NCBI RefSeq assembly: GCF_002250655.1
Contig: NZ_NOZR01000024.1
Location: 37,570 to 101,569, forward strand
Length of the DNA stretch: 64,000 nt
From: Mycolicibacterium sphagni
GTDB lineage: Bacteria; Actinomycetota; Actinomycetes; Mycobacteriales; Mycobacteriaceae
Direction: 5' to 3'
The notes under the pieces were generated by a model, which saw only the letters and a program-made list of their open reading frames with translations, was not told where the DNA came from and did no database searches. Position numbers and translations under genes: made by a program. Shown here piece after piece: positions 17,763-26,510 of this stretch (position 1 is the stretch's first letter; each line of letters starts with the position of its first letter).

Positions 17763-20700
17763 CGAGGGGTGTGTCGACAAGATCGCGCTGACCAGTTCCC
17801 AACAGAACATCTACAACGGTGTGCTGCAGGACGACGATCCTGCACTGTATCTGGTTGCCCGAAGTTACCGATTTCATCCGCTGGCCCGGTCGCGGCTCCT
17901 CGCAGCCCTGGAAGCGACGATCCTGAAGCATCCGATACAACTCTGCGTTCTGACTGCATCTGAAGATTCCGGCGGTTACCCGGATCTCGTCCTGCGGCTG
18001 TCGCCAGACAACATCGTCACAGTCCGCGAGGACGGCCCGACTGCTAGCAGTGGTGGCGACGAACTGCAAAGCACTTGGCGGCGCGGCATTCTGGACATCC
18101 CACTGGTTCGCTACGCCGTTCTGACCGACTCCAGTGGGCAAGCGTATGGTCTTGATGCGTTCACCCACCACATCCTGCTCGACGGCGGCGCGACAGGAAT
18201 CATTGAGACAGATCTGGGGGAGTACCTCTCGCTGGGTGTGCCTCCCGAAATGCCCTGTGTCAAAGATGGTCTCACCAAGGTGGTGGCAGCGCACCAGCGC
18301 GAGGCGAGCAAGGTGGTCGAGGCCCGTGAGCGGCTGAGCGCGGCCGTGCGACGAGAGCTGGCCGAGGCCGCGCGTCGCGGCGGGTACGGCCAGAGCTCTG
18401 CCGAGGCGCCCGGTACCGCAGCCAGGGGGGTTCGCGGTGAGACTGTGCGGATCTCCGGCGGCGCATACCACGCGCTCGTCGCCTTGGGTGAGGCCGAGCA
18501 GGTTCCGCTCAACGTCTTGGTGACTGCCGCGGCGGTCGCGGTCGATGCGAGTATTCGGCAGAACACTGTCAGCCTGTTGATCCACGCCGCCGACAACCGA
18601 TTCGGGGAACCCGGTCTCGACGTCGCCACCTGCCTGGTCAACTCGGTCGCCCAACCGTCGCGATTCGCCCCCTTCGCCTCGGTCGAGGAGGTCGTGCGAA
18701 CCCTCGATCGCAGCTACGTCCGCGCGGTACGCCGCAAATGGCTCCGGGAGGAGCACTACCGCCGGTTGTACATCGCGACCAACCGCACCACCCATGTGGA
18801 GGCGTTGACACTCAACTTCCTGCCCGAACCCTGCGCACCCGCGCTTCGTCCGCACCTGACCGACTTACCGGTGACGACGGCGATCGGCCCGGTGGAGAGC
18901 ATGGCGGTGGCCTGCATTGTCGATGACGCGCAGGGGTGTCTCGACATCGCAATTTGGAACCGGGCTGATCTGCCAGAACAAGGAATCGGCGTCGCGACCC
19001 GGATCGCCTCCGCACTCGAAGCGATGCCGGCGATGTGGCAGCAACCCATCGCGTTGGCGGTCGGCGAGTGGCTCGGGATCGGCCCCGACGGTGCACTTGC
19101 CCAAGCCAATTCGATGATCCGCGCCACGGAGGAGCCATCACCCCGGGCTTGGTTTCTGGATACCGGCGGCCAGCTTGTGCCCACGTTGCGGCGCCGCGAC
19201 CACATCGACCGCTGGGTTGCCTGGCTGGTCACGAACGGCACCGCCAAAGGCGACATTCTGGTGTTCACCGATGACAACACAGACAAGACCGTTGACCTTT
19301 TGATCGCGTGTCATGTCGCAGGATGCGCCTACAGCGCCTGCGATACCGATGGGGAAGTGTCGGCGAGGGCGGAATCCATTGCCAAGCACAGTAATGGCGT
19401 CTCAGTGCACGTGATCGACGTGAATGCAGCATATCTTCCTGCGGATTCGATCGCCGGCCTTCGTCTGGTCATCGACCGTCGTGTGCGGGAGGTAGCCGGC
19501 GACCCTCAGCTCGCCGACAGGCTGGCCTACATCATGCCGACCTCTGGTTCGACCGGGCAGCCGAAGCTCGTCAAAGTTTCACACCGCTCGCTGGCGATGT
19601 TCTGTGAGGCGGTGCGCGCAGCGTACGGCTGGGGTATGGACGACACGATCCTGCAATGCGCCCCGCTGACGTCGGACATCAGCGTCGAAGAGATTTTCGG
19701 CGCAGCACAGTGCGGGTCGCGTCTCTTCCGAACCGCCGCCATGAAAACCGGTGATCTCCACGCCCTTTCCCGAGACCTCGTTGCTTTGGCGGCGACCGTG
19801 GTCGACCTACCGACGGCGGTCTGGCATCTGCTCTGCGACGACTCCGAGGCGATCGCCGCGATCCGCGGTTCCCGGCTCCGGCAGGTCATCGTCGGCGGTG
19901 AAGCGATCCGGTCGGGTGCGGTCGAAAGATGGATCGATTCGGTTGGTTCACATGAGATCTCGCTCATCTCCACCTACGGTCCCACAGAGGCCACCGTGGT
20001 GGCGACCTATCTGCCGATCGTCTGCGCCGGTACGGTAGTCGGCGAGGACACGCGGTCGCGGCTGGGACGACCGATGGTCCCGGACACGGTGTTCATCGCC
20101 TTCGGCGAGGTTGTCATCGTCGGAGAGCTGGTCGCATCCGGCTACTTGGGTGTCGACAATCCGAGCTTTGGCGTTGTGGCCGACGGCCGGTCCGCACGCC
20201 GCGCCTTTGCCACAGCCGATCGGACAACCCTCGACGGCGAAGGGTTTCCCGTTCTTGCCGGTCGCCGGGACGCGATCGTCAAGATTGGTGGCAGGCGTGT
20301 GGATGCCGCTGATATCGCGAACAGGGTCAGCGCCGATCCCGGCGTTGCCGACGTAGCCGTCGAGGAGCGCGATGGCGGTCTCGGAGTCTGGTTCCAGACC
20401 CGTGCCGGCAACGATGATGCCTCGGTAGCGACGCGAATCCGGTCGATGCTGGCCGGCATGCGAGTGCCCTCGTTCGTCGTGACGAGCGCAGCAAGCATCC
20501 CGCGGAAGCCTGGCGGCAAGGTCGACAGTGCGAAGCTCCCCGCGCCAACGGGTTTCACCGATGCCGCGCGCGGCGATCAGGGTGCCGACCCGCGGGCTCT
20601 GGGGCTGGCGCAGATGTGGAGCCGTCAGTTGGGGCGGACGATCCGACCGGACTCGTCACTTCTCGACGAAGGGATCGGCTCGCTCGATCTCATCAGGATC

Positions 20701-21969
20701 CTGCCCGATACCCGCCGCTATTTGGCTCGACATCTGTCGATCCTGGATCTGATCAGCGCCGACACCGCGGCGGACCTCGTCGACGATGCGCGGCCCGATT
20801 TCACCTGGCTGGACGACGCAACCGCGGTGGAGATCGCGAGCGACCTCGCGACCCTGCCGGAGCATCGCCCGGGGCCAGGTCGACGGGATGCGGCCCACCC
20901 GTTGAACCACAGGCAGCGCCCCATCGTCGTACTCGGCGGGTCCGGGATTCTGGGAACCGGTTTTGCCGAGGCGATCCTGTCGGCCAAGCAATCCGGACGG
21001 TTGCCGGCCGATGTCATCATCGTCACCAGATCGCCCCTGCCCGAACGAGATCCCTGGCCCTCCTTGCGCAACGCGGCCGGGGTGCGCATCGAAGTCATGC
21101 CGACAGGTTTAGGCACGGCCGAGTTGGACAGCCTGCTGGAGCAGACTGGTGCCGGAACCGTGGTGAACTGCATCGGCAATACCAACGTCCTCGTGCCGTA
21201 CCGCCAGCTTCGCGCCGCCAACGTGGAACTGGTCGAGGCAGTTGTCCAGGCATGTGCAAGGCGCGGTATCAGATTCGTTCATTTGTCGACGTTCGTCGTG
21301 AATGGGGAAGTAACCGCGCCACGGGTCGTCGATCCGCGGGAAGCCCCATATCCCTATGCGGCATCCAAGGCAGTCGCCGAGTTGGTCGTGGCACGTTCGC
21401 CGGCAGCGCTGGATTTCACGATCGTGCGGCTGCCCAGGGTGCTTGGCCAAGCCGAACAACTCGCCGAATCCGCCGACATCCTCACGGCGGTCGCCGATGC
21501 GTGTAGTGCGTTATCCGCCTATCCGGCAATCACATTGACCGAGGACGTCACCACCGCGCGTGCGGCGGCAACCGCGGTCCTTGGCCTGCTGCCCGATGTG
21601 GGGGGCCACGCCGAGCTGGGCGGCGGAATCACTGTGCTGCGCGGACAGGCCGTGCCCTATGCGGAATTCCTCAGCGACTACGGCCGTAGCGAACTCAGCG
21701 CGATAGCCTGGAAAGACCTGCTAGACCGCAGTGATTGGGCAAAGAGAAATCCGAAACGATGGTCGGCCATCGACGCCTGGATCATGTTGGGCACCCGCTT
21801 GGGGGACCGCGCCTACGGCGAATTCCTGGCCGAATACCCGACAGTCGCCCTCGACCTCGAATCGGTCATCGAGGTCGCGACCACACGCGAACCGCTCCGT
21901 GAACTCCTGACCGCCGAGTTCGCCTACCGGAAGGCGGCCCACGCCCTGACCAGTGAGGAATGGCAATGA
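17749..21969 (+). CDS. nrp: Single-module NRPS (C-A-PCP-reductase) for isonitrile lipopeptide
   Basis: 1406 residues. Condensation domain (about 10-430) with HHILLDG at about 139; adenylation domain (about 450-950) with PTSGSTGQPK near 598 and TYGPTEAT near 742; carrier domain with GIGSLDL (Ser near 976); C-terminal thioester reductase with GGSGILGTG (about 1063) and catalytic YPYAASK (about 1201). It condenses the isonitrile acyl chain with an amino acid and releases the product reductively. M. tuberculosis Nrp (Rv0101) is about 2500 residues with two modules; this one has one, like Streptomyces ScoA. No frame break or internal scar was seen. Stop overlaps the next gene (ATGA). Confidence 0.93.
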   Translation: MTSLDEGCVDKIALTSSQQNIYNGVLQDDDPALYLVARSYRFHPLARSRLLAALEATILKHPIQLCVLTASEDSGGYPDLVLRLSPDNIVTVREDGPTASSGGDELQSTWRRGILDIPLVRYAVLTDSSGQAYGLDAFTHHILLDGGATGIIETDLGEYLSLGVPPEMPCVKDGLTKVVAAHQREASKVVEARERLSAAVRRELAEAARRGGYGQSSAEAPGTAARGVRGETVRISGGAYHALVALGEAEQVPLNVLVTAAAVAVDASIRQNTVSLLIHAADNRFGEPGLDVATCLVNSVAQPSRFAPFASVEEVVRTLDRSYVRAVRRKWLREEHYRRLYIATNRTTHVEALTLNFLPEPCAPALRPHLTDLPVTTAIGPVESMAVACIVDDAQGCLDIAIWNRADLPEQGIGVATRIASALEAMPAMWQQPIALAVGEWLGIGPDGALAQANSMIRATEEPSPRAWFLDTGGQLVPTLRRRDHIDRWVAWLVTNGTAKGDILVFTDDNTDKTVDLLIACHVAGCAYSACDTDGEVSARAESIAKHSNGVSVHVIDVNAAYLPADSIAGLRLVIDRRVREVAGDPQLADRLAYIMPTSGSTGQPKLVKVSHRSLAMFCEAVRAAYGWGMDDTILQCAPLTSDISVEEIFGAAQCGSRLFRTAAMKTGDLHALSRDLVALAATVVDLPTAVWHLLCDDSEAIAAIRGSRLRQVIVGGEAIRSGAVERWIDSVGSHEISLISTYGPTEATVVATYLPIVCAGTVVGEDTRSRLGRPMVPDTVFIAFGEVVIVGELVASGYLGVDNPSFGVVADGRSARRAFATADRTTLDGEGFPVLAGRRDAIVKIGGRRVDAADIANRVSADPGVADVAVEERDGGLGVWFQTRAGNDDASVATRIRSMLAGMRVPSFVVTSAASIPRKPGGKVDSAKLPAPTGFTDAARGDQGADPRALGLAQMWSRQLGRTIRPDSSLLDEGIGSLDLIRILPDTRRYLARHLSILDLISADTAADLVDDARPDFTWLDDATAVEIASDLATLPEHRPGPGRRDAAHPLNHRQRPIVVLGGSGILGTGFAEAILSAKQSGRLPADVIIVTRSPLPERDPWPSLRNAAGVRIEVMPTGLGTAELDSLLEQTGAGTVVNCIGNTNVLVPYRQLRAANVELVEAVVQACARRGIRFVHLSTFVVNGEVTAPRVVDPREAPYPYAASKAVAELVVARSPAALDFTIVRLPRVLGQAEQLAESADILTAVADACSALSAYPAITLTEDVTTARAAATAVLGLLPDVGGHAELGGGITVLRGQAVPYAEFLSDYGRSELSAIAWKDLLDRSDWAKRNPKRWSAIDAWIMLGTRLGDRAYGEFLAEYPTVALDLESVIEVATTREPLRELLTAEFAYRKAAHALTSEEWQ

Positions 21970-22310
21970 CAGACGTCTCCGCGCACCAACGCCGACAGAT
22001 CCAGCTCGACGTGACCGGCATGACATGTCGGATGTGCTCGTCCCGCGTCGCGAAACATCTCAACAAGATCGACGGAGTGCAGGCGTCAGTCGACCTGGAT
22101 AGCAAGATCGCCACCGTGGATGTCAGCGGCGACGTCGACGTCGCCGAGCTCTGTGCCGTTGTTCAGAAGGCCGGCTACGGTGCGACGGAACGTTCGGCCA
22201 GCGCCATTGGCGTCGTTCCCATGGACACCAGCGCCGCGCGCGGTCCCGTGCGGCAACTGATCGAGTTCGTGTTCCTGTTCCTCGGCTGGATCGGCATTCG
22301 CCGTCAATGA
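21966..22310 (+). CDS. Stand-alone heavy-metal-binding (HMA) domain protein, CtpB N-terminus-like
   Basis: 114 residues. HMA ferredoxin-like fold with the copper motif GMTCRMCSSRV (about residues 18-28), then LNKIDGVQASV and VQKAGYGA, which align with the N-terminal metal domain of the P1B ATPases CtpA/CtpB. The C-terminus ends in a hydrophobic stretch (about 93-110, EFVFLFLGWIGI) where the first transmembrane helix of CtpB would start, and then stops; no ATPase follows. It looks like a membrane-tethered metallochaperone. It is translationally coupled to the NRPS and to the following regulator (ATGA at both ends). In M. tuberculosis the full ctpB lies close to the nrp gene. Confidence 0.85.
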   Translation: MTDVSAHQRRQIQLDVTGMTCRMCSSRVAKHLNKIDGVQASVDLDSKIATVDVSGDVDVAELCAVVQKAGYGATERSASAIGVVPMDTSAARGPVRQLIEFVFLFLGWIGIRRQ

Positions 22311-23272
22311 CCGAAGCCCGGTCTATCACGCAGGCGGTGGTGATCCTCGGCTTTCCCGGCGTTCAGGGGTTGGACATCGTCGGGCCGCATGATGTGTTCA
22401 CCGGCGCGGCGCTGCTGACCGAGGGTGGTTACCGGGTCAGCGTGGTATCGCTGGACGGCCAGCCGATTTCGACGCCCACCAGCCTGGCTTTCGTCGCGCA
22501 AGCGATGCCCGATCCCCACGACATCGACACGCTGGTGTTACCCGGCGGTGCCGGGGTCGATGCTGCCAGGCAAGACCCGGACACCATCGCGTGGATCACA
22601 ACCGCAGCCGCCAGCTCCCGTCGGGTGGTCACTGTCTGTACCGGCGCGTTTCTGGCTGCTTCGGCCGGTCTGCTCGACGGCTGCCGTGTCACGACACACT
22701 GGGCGTTCGCCGATCAGCTGGCTCGCGAATTTCCAACCATCACGGTCGATCCAGAGCCGATCTTCGTGCGCAGCTCGAACGCCTTGTGGACCGCCGCCGG
22801 GGTGACCGCGGGCATCGACCTCTCCCTGGCGCTGGTCGAGGAGGATTACGGTACCGAGGTGGCTCAGGCTGTCGCACGCTGGTTGGTGCTGTATCTGCGT
22901 CGGCCTGGCGGCCAGTTGCAGTTTGCGGCGCCGTTGTGGGCACCGCGCGCTGGCCGCCAAGCGATCCGGGATGTGCAGGAAGCGATCGAAGCCGAACCTG
23001 GTGCTGCGCATAGCATCTCCGAGCTGGCGCAACGGGCTGCGATGAGCCCGCGACACTTCACCCGAGTTTTTACCGAGCAACTCGGCGAGGCGCCTAGCGC
23101 CTACGTCGAACAAGTCCGCACCGAAGCTGCCCGCCGTCAGCTCGAGGAGACGGACGACACCGTCGTCACCATTGCTGAGCGGTGTGGATTTGGAACGTCA
23201 GAGACCATGCGGCGCACCTTCATTCGCCGGGTCGGTATTCCACCTGACCAATATCGCAGAAGCTTTTCATGA
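22307..23272 (+). CDS. GlxA-family AraC-type regulator with DJ-1/PfpI sensor domain
   Basis: 321 residues. Residues about 8-190 form a DJ-1/PfpI domain with conserved Asp23 (GLDIVGP) and cysteine elbow Cys111 (TVCTGAF) followed by GCRVTTHW. Residues about 215-318 hold a double helix-turn-helix AraC DNA-binding domain (ELAQRAAMSPRHFTRVF; IAERCGFGTSETMRRTF). It is the last gene of the INLP operon, so it probably regulates it. The sensor domain is of the same family as isonitrile hydratase and as the protein at 27854, so its ligand could be an isonitrile (inference). It ends back to back with the convergent ligase gene. Confidence 0.88.
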   Translation: MTEARSITQAVVILGFPGVQGLDIVGPHDVFTGAALLTEGGYRVSVVSLDGQPISTPTSLAFVAQAMPDPHDIDTLVLPGGAGVDAARQDPDTIAWITTAAASSRRVVTVCTGAFLAASAGLLDGCRVTTHWAFADQLAREFPTITVDPEPIFVRSSNALWTAAGVTAGIDLSLALVEEDYGTEVAQAVARWLVLYLRRPGGQLQFAAPLWAPRAGRQAIRDVQEAIEAEPGAAHSISELAQRAAMSPRHFTRVFTEQLGEAPSAYVEQVRTEAARRQLEETDDTVVTIAERCGFGTSETMRRTFIRRVGIPPDQYRRSFS

Positions 23273-24790
23273 TCAGTTGATCTGGCGTTCCCGCCCAGCC
23301 CAAAACTGTTCCCGCAGGGTTCGGCGGAGGATCTTTCCACTCGGGTTCCGCGGGATCGTCTCGAGGACATGGAAAGTGCCCGGTAACTTGAACCGGGCAA
23401 CGCGCTGCACCAGAAACTGTTCGAGGTCGTCGATTCGAAGATCCACGCCGGGTTTGGCGACGACGAACGCGTGAATGCACTCACCCCTGCGGATGTCAGG
23501 GGCGCCGACCACCGCGCTGTCGTGCACCGACGGGTGAGCATTGATGACTTTCTCGACCTCTGCGGGATAGACGTTTTCACCAGAGACGATGATGAGATCC
23601 TTGACGCGGTCCCGGATCACCAGAAACCCGTCGTCGTCCAGATATCCCGCGTCGCCCGTGCGGATCCAGCCGTCGACAATGGTTTCCGCGGTCGCCACGG
23701 GGTTCCCGAAGTACTCGAGCATTTGCGCCGGGCTCCGTAGATAGACTTCGCCGCAGCATCCTGGCGGAAGCTCGGTCCCGTCGGGGTCGCGGATGGCGAC
23801 TGCTACTCCCGGATATGGGCGTCCCGCGGCGTGCAGGCGCTCCCGGCCCGGCAGGTGTTCGCTCGGCGGTAGGCACACCGCAGTGTTTCCCGTCTCGGTC
23901 AGACCGTAGATCTGTGCGAACTCACAATCGAACGTGTCGATCGCTTGAGACAGTAGGTCTGGGCCGATGGGAGAGCCGCCGTAGACGATCTTGCGGATGG
24001 TGGCGAAGTGCGATGCCATCAGGCCGGGCTCGGACAGTATCATCAGCAGCATCGCCGGAACGAAACAGCTGACAGTCACGCCGTTCTCACGGATCGCAGC
24101 AACCGCATCCGATGCCCTGAAACGGGGGATCACCACGCTTGTTATGCCCCGGTTCAGCGCCTGCGTCGCCCACCACATACCGCCGATGTGAAATCCGGGC
24201 AGCGCGATCAGGCTGACATCGTCGTCCCGCCAATCGACCCAATCCAGGCCGGCATCGTCGAGAAGCTCTCGTACCGCCGTGAAGGTACGGTGGGCCAGCA
24301 CAACGCCTTTGGGGCGGCCCGTCGTCCCGCTGGTATACATCTGCACGACCGGTGTATCGCGATCGACGTCGAGCGCAGGCAGGGCGAGCGTGGGTGCCTG
24401 GTCACGCCACGTAGCGAAATCGCGGATCGCGATGACGTTTTCGGCTGTCAGGTCGGTGCGGTCGGAGACGAGGATGCGAGCGCCGGCATGGTCGATGATG
24501 TAGTCGACCTCGTCGGTGGCCAGGCGCCAGTTTACCGGAACCAGGACGGCGCCGAGACGTGCACAGCCATAAAGCAACTCGTACAACACCGGCGAATCTG
24601 TGGCCACGTAGACCACTCGGTCACCAACGGTGACGCCGGCACCGGCAAGCGCCTGAGACACCGCCACCGACCGCTCGGCGAGCTCGGCGAACGACACCCG
24701 CGTCGCCCCGAAGATCAAGGCCGCGTGATCCCCGCCCAGACGGGCTTTCTGCTCCAGGGCAGAAACCAGGTCGAAACGGCTGCCCGCCAT
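23273..24790 (-). CDS. Second fatty acyl ligase (ANL superfamily), ScoC/FadD-like
   Basis: 505 residues. MYTSGTTGRPKG P-loop, YGLTETGN, RTGDAGYLDDDGFLVIRDR hinge and C-terminal NPSGKILRR lysine are all present, so the enzyme should be active. DWVDWRDDDVSLIALPGFHIGGMWW parallels the same region in FadD10 at 15950 (DWVDWVDGE...PATHIGGLWW), suggesting a related acyl substrate. It is third in a minus-strand operon oxygenase-FcoT-ligase; its start overlaps the FcoT stop by one base. Whether it transfers to an ACP or to CoA cannot be told; no ACP gene is adjacent. Confidence 0.88.
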   Translation of the reverse strand: MAGSRFDLVSALEQKARLGGDHAALIFGATRVSFAELAERSVAVSQALAGAGVTVGDRVVYVATDSPVLYELLYGCARLGAVLVPVNWRLATDEVDYIIDHAGARILVSDRTDLTAENVIAIRDFATWRDQAPTLALPALDVDRDTPVVQMYTSGTTGRPKGVVLAHRTFTAVRELLDDAGLDWVDWRDDDVSLIALPGFHIGGMWWATQALNRGITSVVIPRFRASDAVAAIRENGVTVSCFVPAMLLMILSEPGLMASHFATIRKIVYGGSPIGPDLLSQAIDTFDCEFAQIYGLTETGNTAVCLPPSEHLPGRERLHAAGRPYPGVAVAIRDPDGTELPPGCCGEVYLRSPAQMLEYFGNPVATAETIVDGWIRTGDAGYLDDDGFLVIRDRVKDLIIVSGENVYPAEVEKVINAHPSVHDSAVVGAPDIRRGECIHAFVVAKPGVDLRIDDLEQFLVQRVARFKLPGTFHVLETIPRNPSGKILRRTLREQFWAGRERQIN

Positions 24791-25332
24791 TACGAATTCG
24801 TGGGCAGATCCACCAACACGATCTCGAGCTCACCGACAGCGCTCCCCACACCGTCATCGGAGAACTCGATCGTGGTCTGCAGTGCCAGCAACGGGCGGGA
24901 CCGCTGACGGAATTCGATGTCGGTGATAGTCAGGACGCCCCGATAAGACCGGGAATTGATCGGTTGCCGGAATCGGGTGCTCATCTTGCTGATCAGCACC
25001 GACGGCAGTTGCCGCTGCCAATAGTCATCCATCGTCCAGCTGCTGAGTTCGGGGATGAGGTGGTCGCGAACCGAAGCCGCGAGCGTGTAGTAGATCAGCT
25101 GGTTATAGGAGATGATGAACTCGACCGCATTGAAGTGGCCGGTTTCCTCGATGTAGCAGGACCGATCGAACCCCAATTCACCGGTTCCGACAATGAGGTT
25201 TTCGCGCCGTGCGACCGTCGCGTGCTTGAGATATACGGTGTCCTTGCCGACGTAGGGCGTCATCGTGCGATTGAGCAGCACCGAGTCGTCATGCAGGTAT
25301 TCGGCCAGGCCCGGTTGCGAGGTCTGCGTCAT
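24790..25332 (-). CDS. Second FcoT/ScoD-like hotdog-fold protein
   Basis: 180 residues, same length as FcoT at 15381, with ETGHFNAVEFIISYNQLIYY and STRFRQPINSRSYRG matching STGHFNAVELLLCFNQLAY and SSRFKRPINAHKFSA there. Presumed to do the same amine-addition/release step of isonitrile chain formation. The ATG at 25332 overlaps the oxygenase stop (ATGA), which sets the start; the frame stays open upstream inside the oxygenase gene. Confidence 0.87.
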   Translation of the reverse strand: MTQTSQPGLAEYLHDDSVLLNRTMTPYVGKDTVYLKHATVARRENLIVGTGELGFDRSCYIEETGHFNAVEFIISYNQLIYYTLAASVRDHLIPELSSWTMDDYWQRQLPSVLISKMSTRFRQPINSRSYRGVLTITDIEFRQRSRPLLALQTTIEFSDDGVGSAVGELEIVLVDLPTNS

Positions 25333-26216
25333 GCGGCGACCTCCGCGCCAAGTGGGTATTCGTCGGTGACAGTCACGCGGTAGGACTCGGTGGGTTCGTT
25401 GGTCGGGTTGTGCAAGGCGCGGTGGATCAAGGTCCGGTTGTCCCACAGCACGAGATCGCCGGGTTCATAGGTCTGCACGAAGATGTTCGGGTGCTCGTAG
25501 GACTCGTCGAGTTGTCCCGAAGCGTCGAGCAGTTCGTCGAGCAAGGAGGTCGGCAACGCGTTGCCGTGCGCGTCTTCGATGGCGTAGGTGAACGCCTCGG
25601 AGATGTACAGAATCCGCTCGCCGGTCGCCGGATGGTCAAGCACCGTCGGCCAGGTCTGGGGCGGTGTGACCCGCTCGATGTCGGCCAGGACGTCGCCAAC
25701 GGGGCGGTAGACGTCCGATGGCCGGATCTTCACGTACCGGCGTGCGCTGTGCTTGCTGACGGTGCCGGCGACGGCTTCCTTGAGCCGCGGGGACAAGCGC
25801 TCGTAGGCGGTGGCCATGTTGATGAAGCGGGTACCGCGGGTACCGGTGGGCAACTTCTGCGGATAAAAGAAGGTGAACGCGAAAGGCTCTGGCATGAACT
25901 GGTAGTCGGCATGCCAGAACCCGCCGGTCTTGGGCACGCCGATCTGCCCCTCGGGCCTGGTGAGATTCGAGGAGACGAAGATCAGGTCGTTTTCCGGATG
26001 GTGATACATCGGTTCGTAGTAGGACACCGGCGTGCCAAAGTGGCGCCCAAGCTCCACGAATGCGGCCGGCTTGAGGTCCTGAGCCTTGAGGACGACGACC
26101 TTGTCCGTATAGATGTGGTGCCGAAGTAGCTGGATGTCATCGCTGGTCGCCACCGCCTGGTCGAAGTGCAGAACCTCGATACCGGCTTGTTCGTCGGGTC
26201 GGGTGGTGAGTTGCAT
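25329..26216 (-). CDS. Second TauD-type isonitrile-forming oxygenase (ScoE-like)
   Basis: 295 residues. Iron-binding H-x-D in FWHADYQF and distal His in NRTLIHR; SYYEPMYHHPEND, KIRPSDVYRPVGD and WPTVLDHPATGE parallel the copy at 14515. It heads the second biosynthetic set. The ATG at 26216 is preceded by AGGGAGA about seven bases upstream; a TTG one codon earlier is less likely. It shares a 294-base divergent promoter region with the acyltransferase gene at 26511. Confidence 0.9.
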   Translation of the reverse strand: MQLTTRPDEQAGIEVLHFDQAVATSDDIQLLRHHIYTDKVVVLKAQDLKPAAFVELGRHFGTPVSYYEPMYHHPENDLIFVSSNLTRPEGQIGVPKTGGFWHADYQFMPEPFAFTFFYPQKLPTGTRGTRFINMATAYERLSPRLKEAVAGTVSKHSARRYVKIRPSDVYRPVGDVLADIERVTPPQTWPTVLDHPATGERILYISEAFTYAIEDAHGNALPTSLLDELLDASGQLDESYEHPNIFVQTYEPGDLVLWDNRTLIHRALHNPTNEPTESYRVTVTDEYPLGAEVAA

Positions 26217-26339
26217 CAAGAATCTCCCTGTCGCGGAGGGCGCCGGCCGGAGCGGTCGTGTCTGTCTTGTCAGTGGGTCAACGGATTAGGACGGCGGCAT
26301 CTACGGCTGCGTAGACGACTGCCACCCTTCTCGTTTGTC

Positions 26340-26359
26340 GGTCGGCGTATTGGTCGGCG
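26340..26359. promoter_or_regulatory. Direct repeat GGTCGGCG in divergent promoter region
   Basis: GGTCGGCG occurs at 26340-26347 and again at 26352-26359, followed by AATATTGACG. The same 8-mer is at 12943-12950 in front of the first INLP operon. Direct repeats are typical of AraC-family binding. The surrounding region 26217-26510 otherwise holds only the start signals of the two divergent genes. Confidence 0.3.
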
Positions 26360-26510
26360 AATATTGACGATTAGTTCCCGGCGAATCCGACAGATGGACG
26401 ACGTCTATCTCCCATGGGAAACGCCAACGGCGGGATGTACATTGAGCGCCGCGCATACCCAACATCAGTTGCCTCTTGTGGCGCTGGATCAGCTCGGAAG
26501 AAGGGCCCAC

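Noticed and set aside
24008..24907. 299-residue plus-strand frame opposite the second acyl ligase
   Set aside because: Antisense shadow with no recognisable motifs; the minus-strand enzyme has all ANL motifs.
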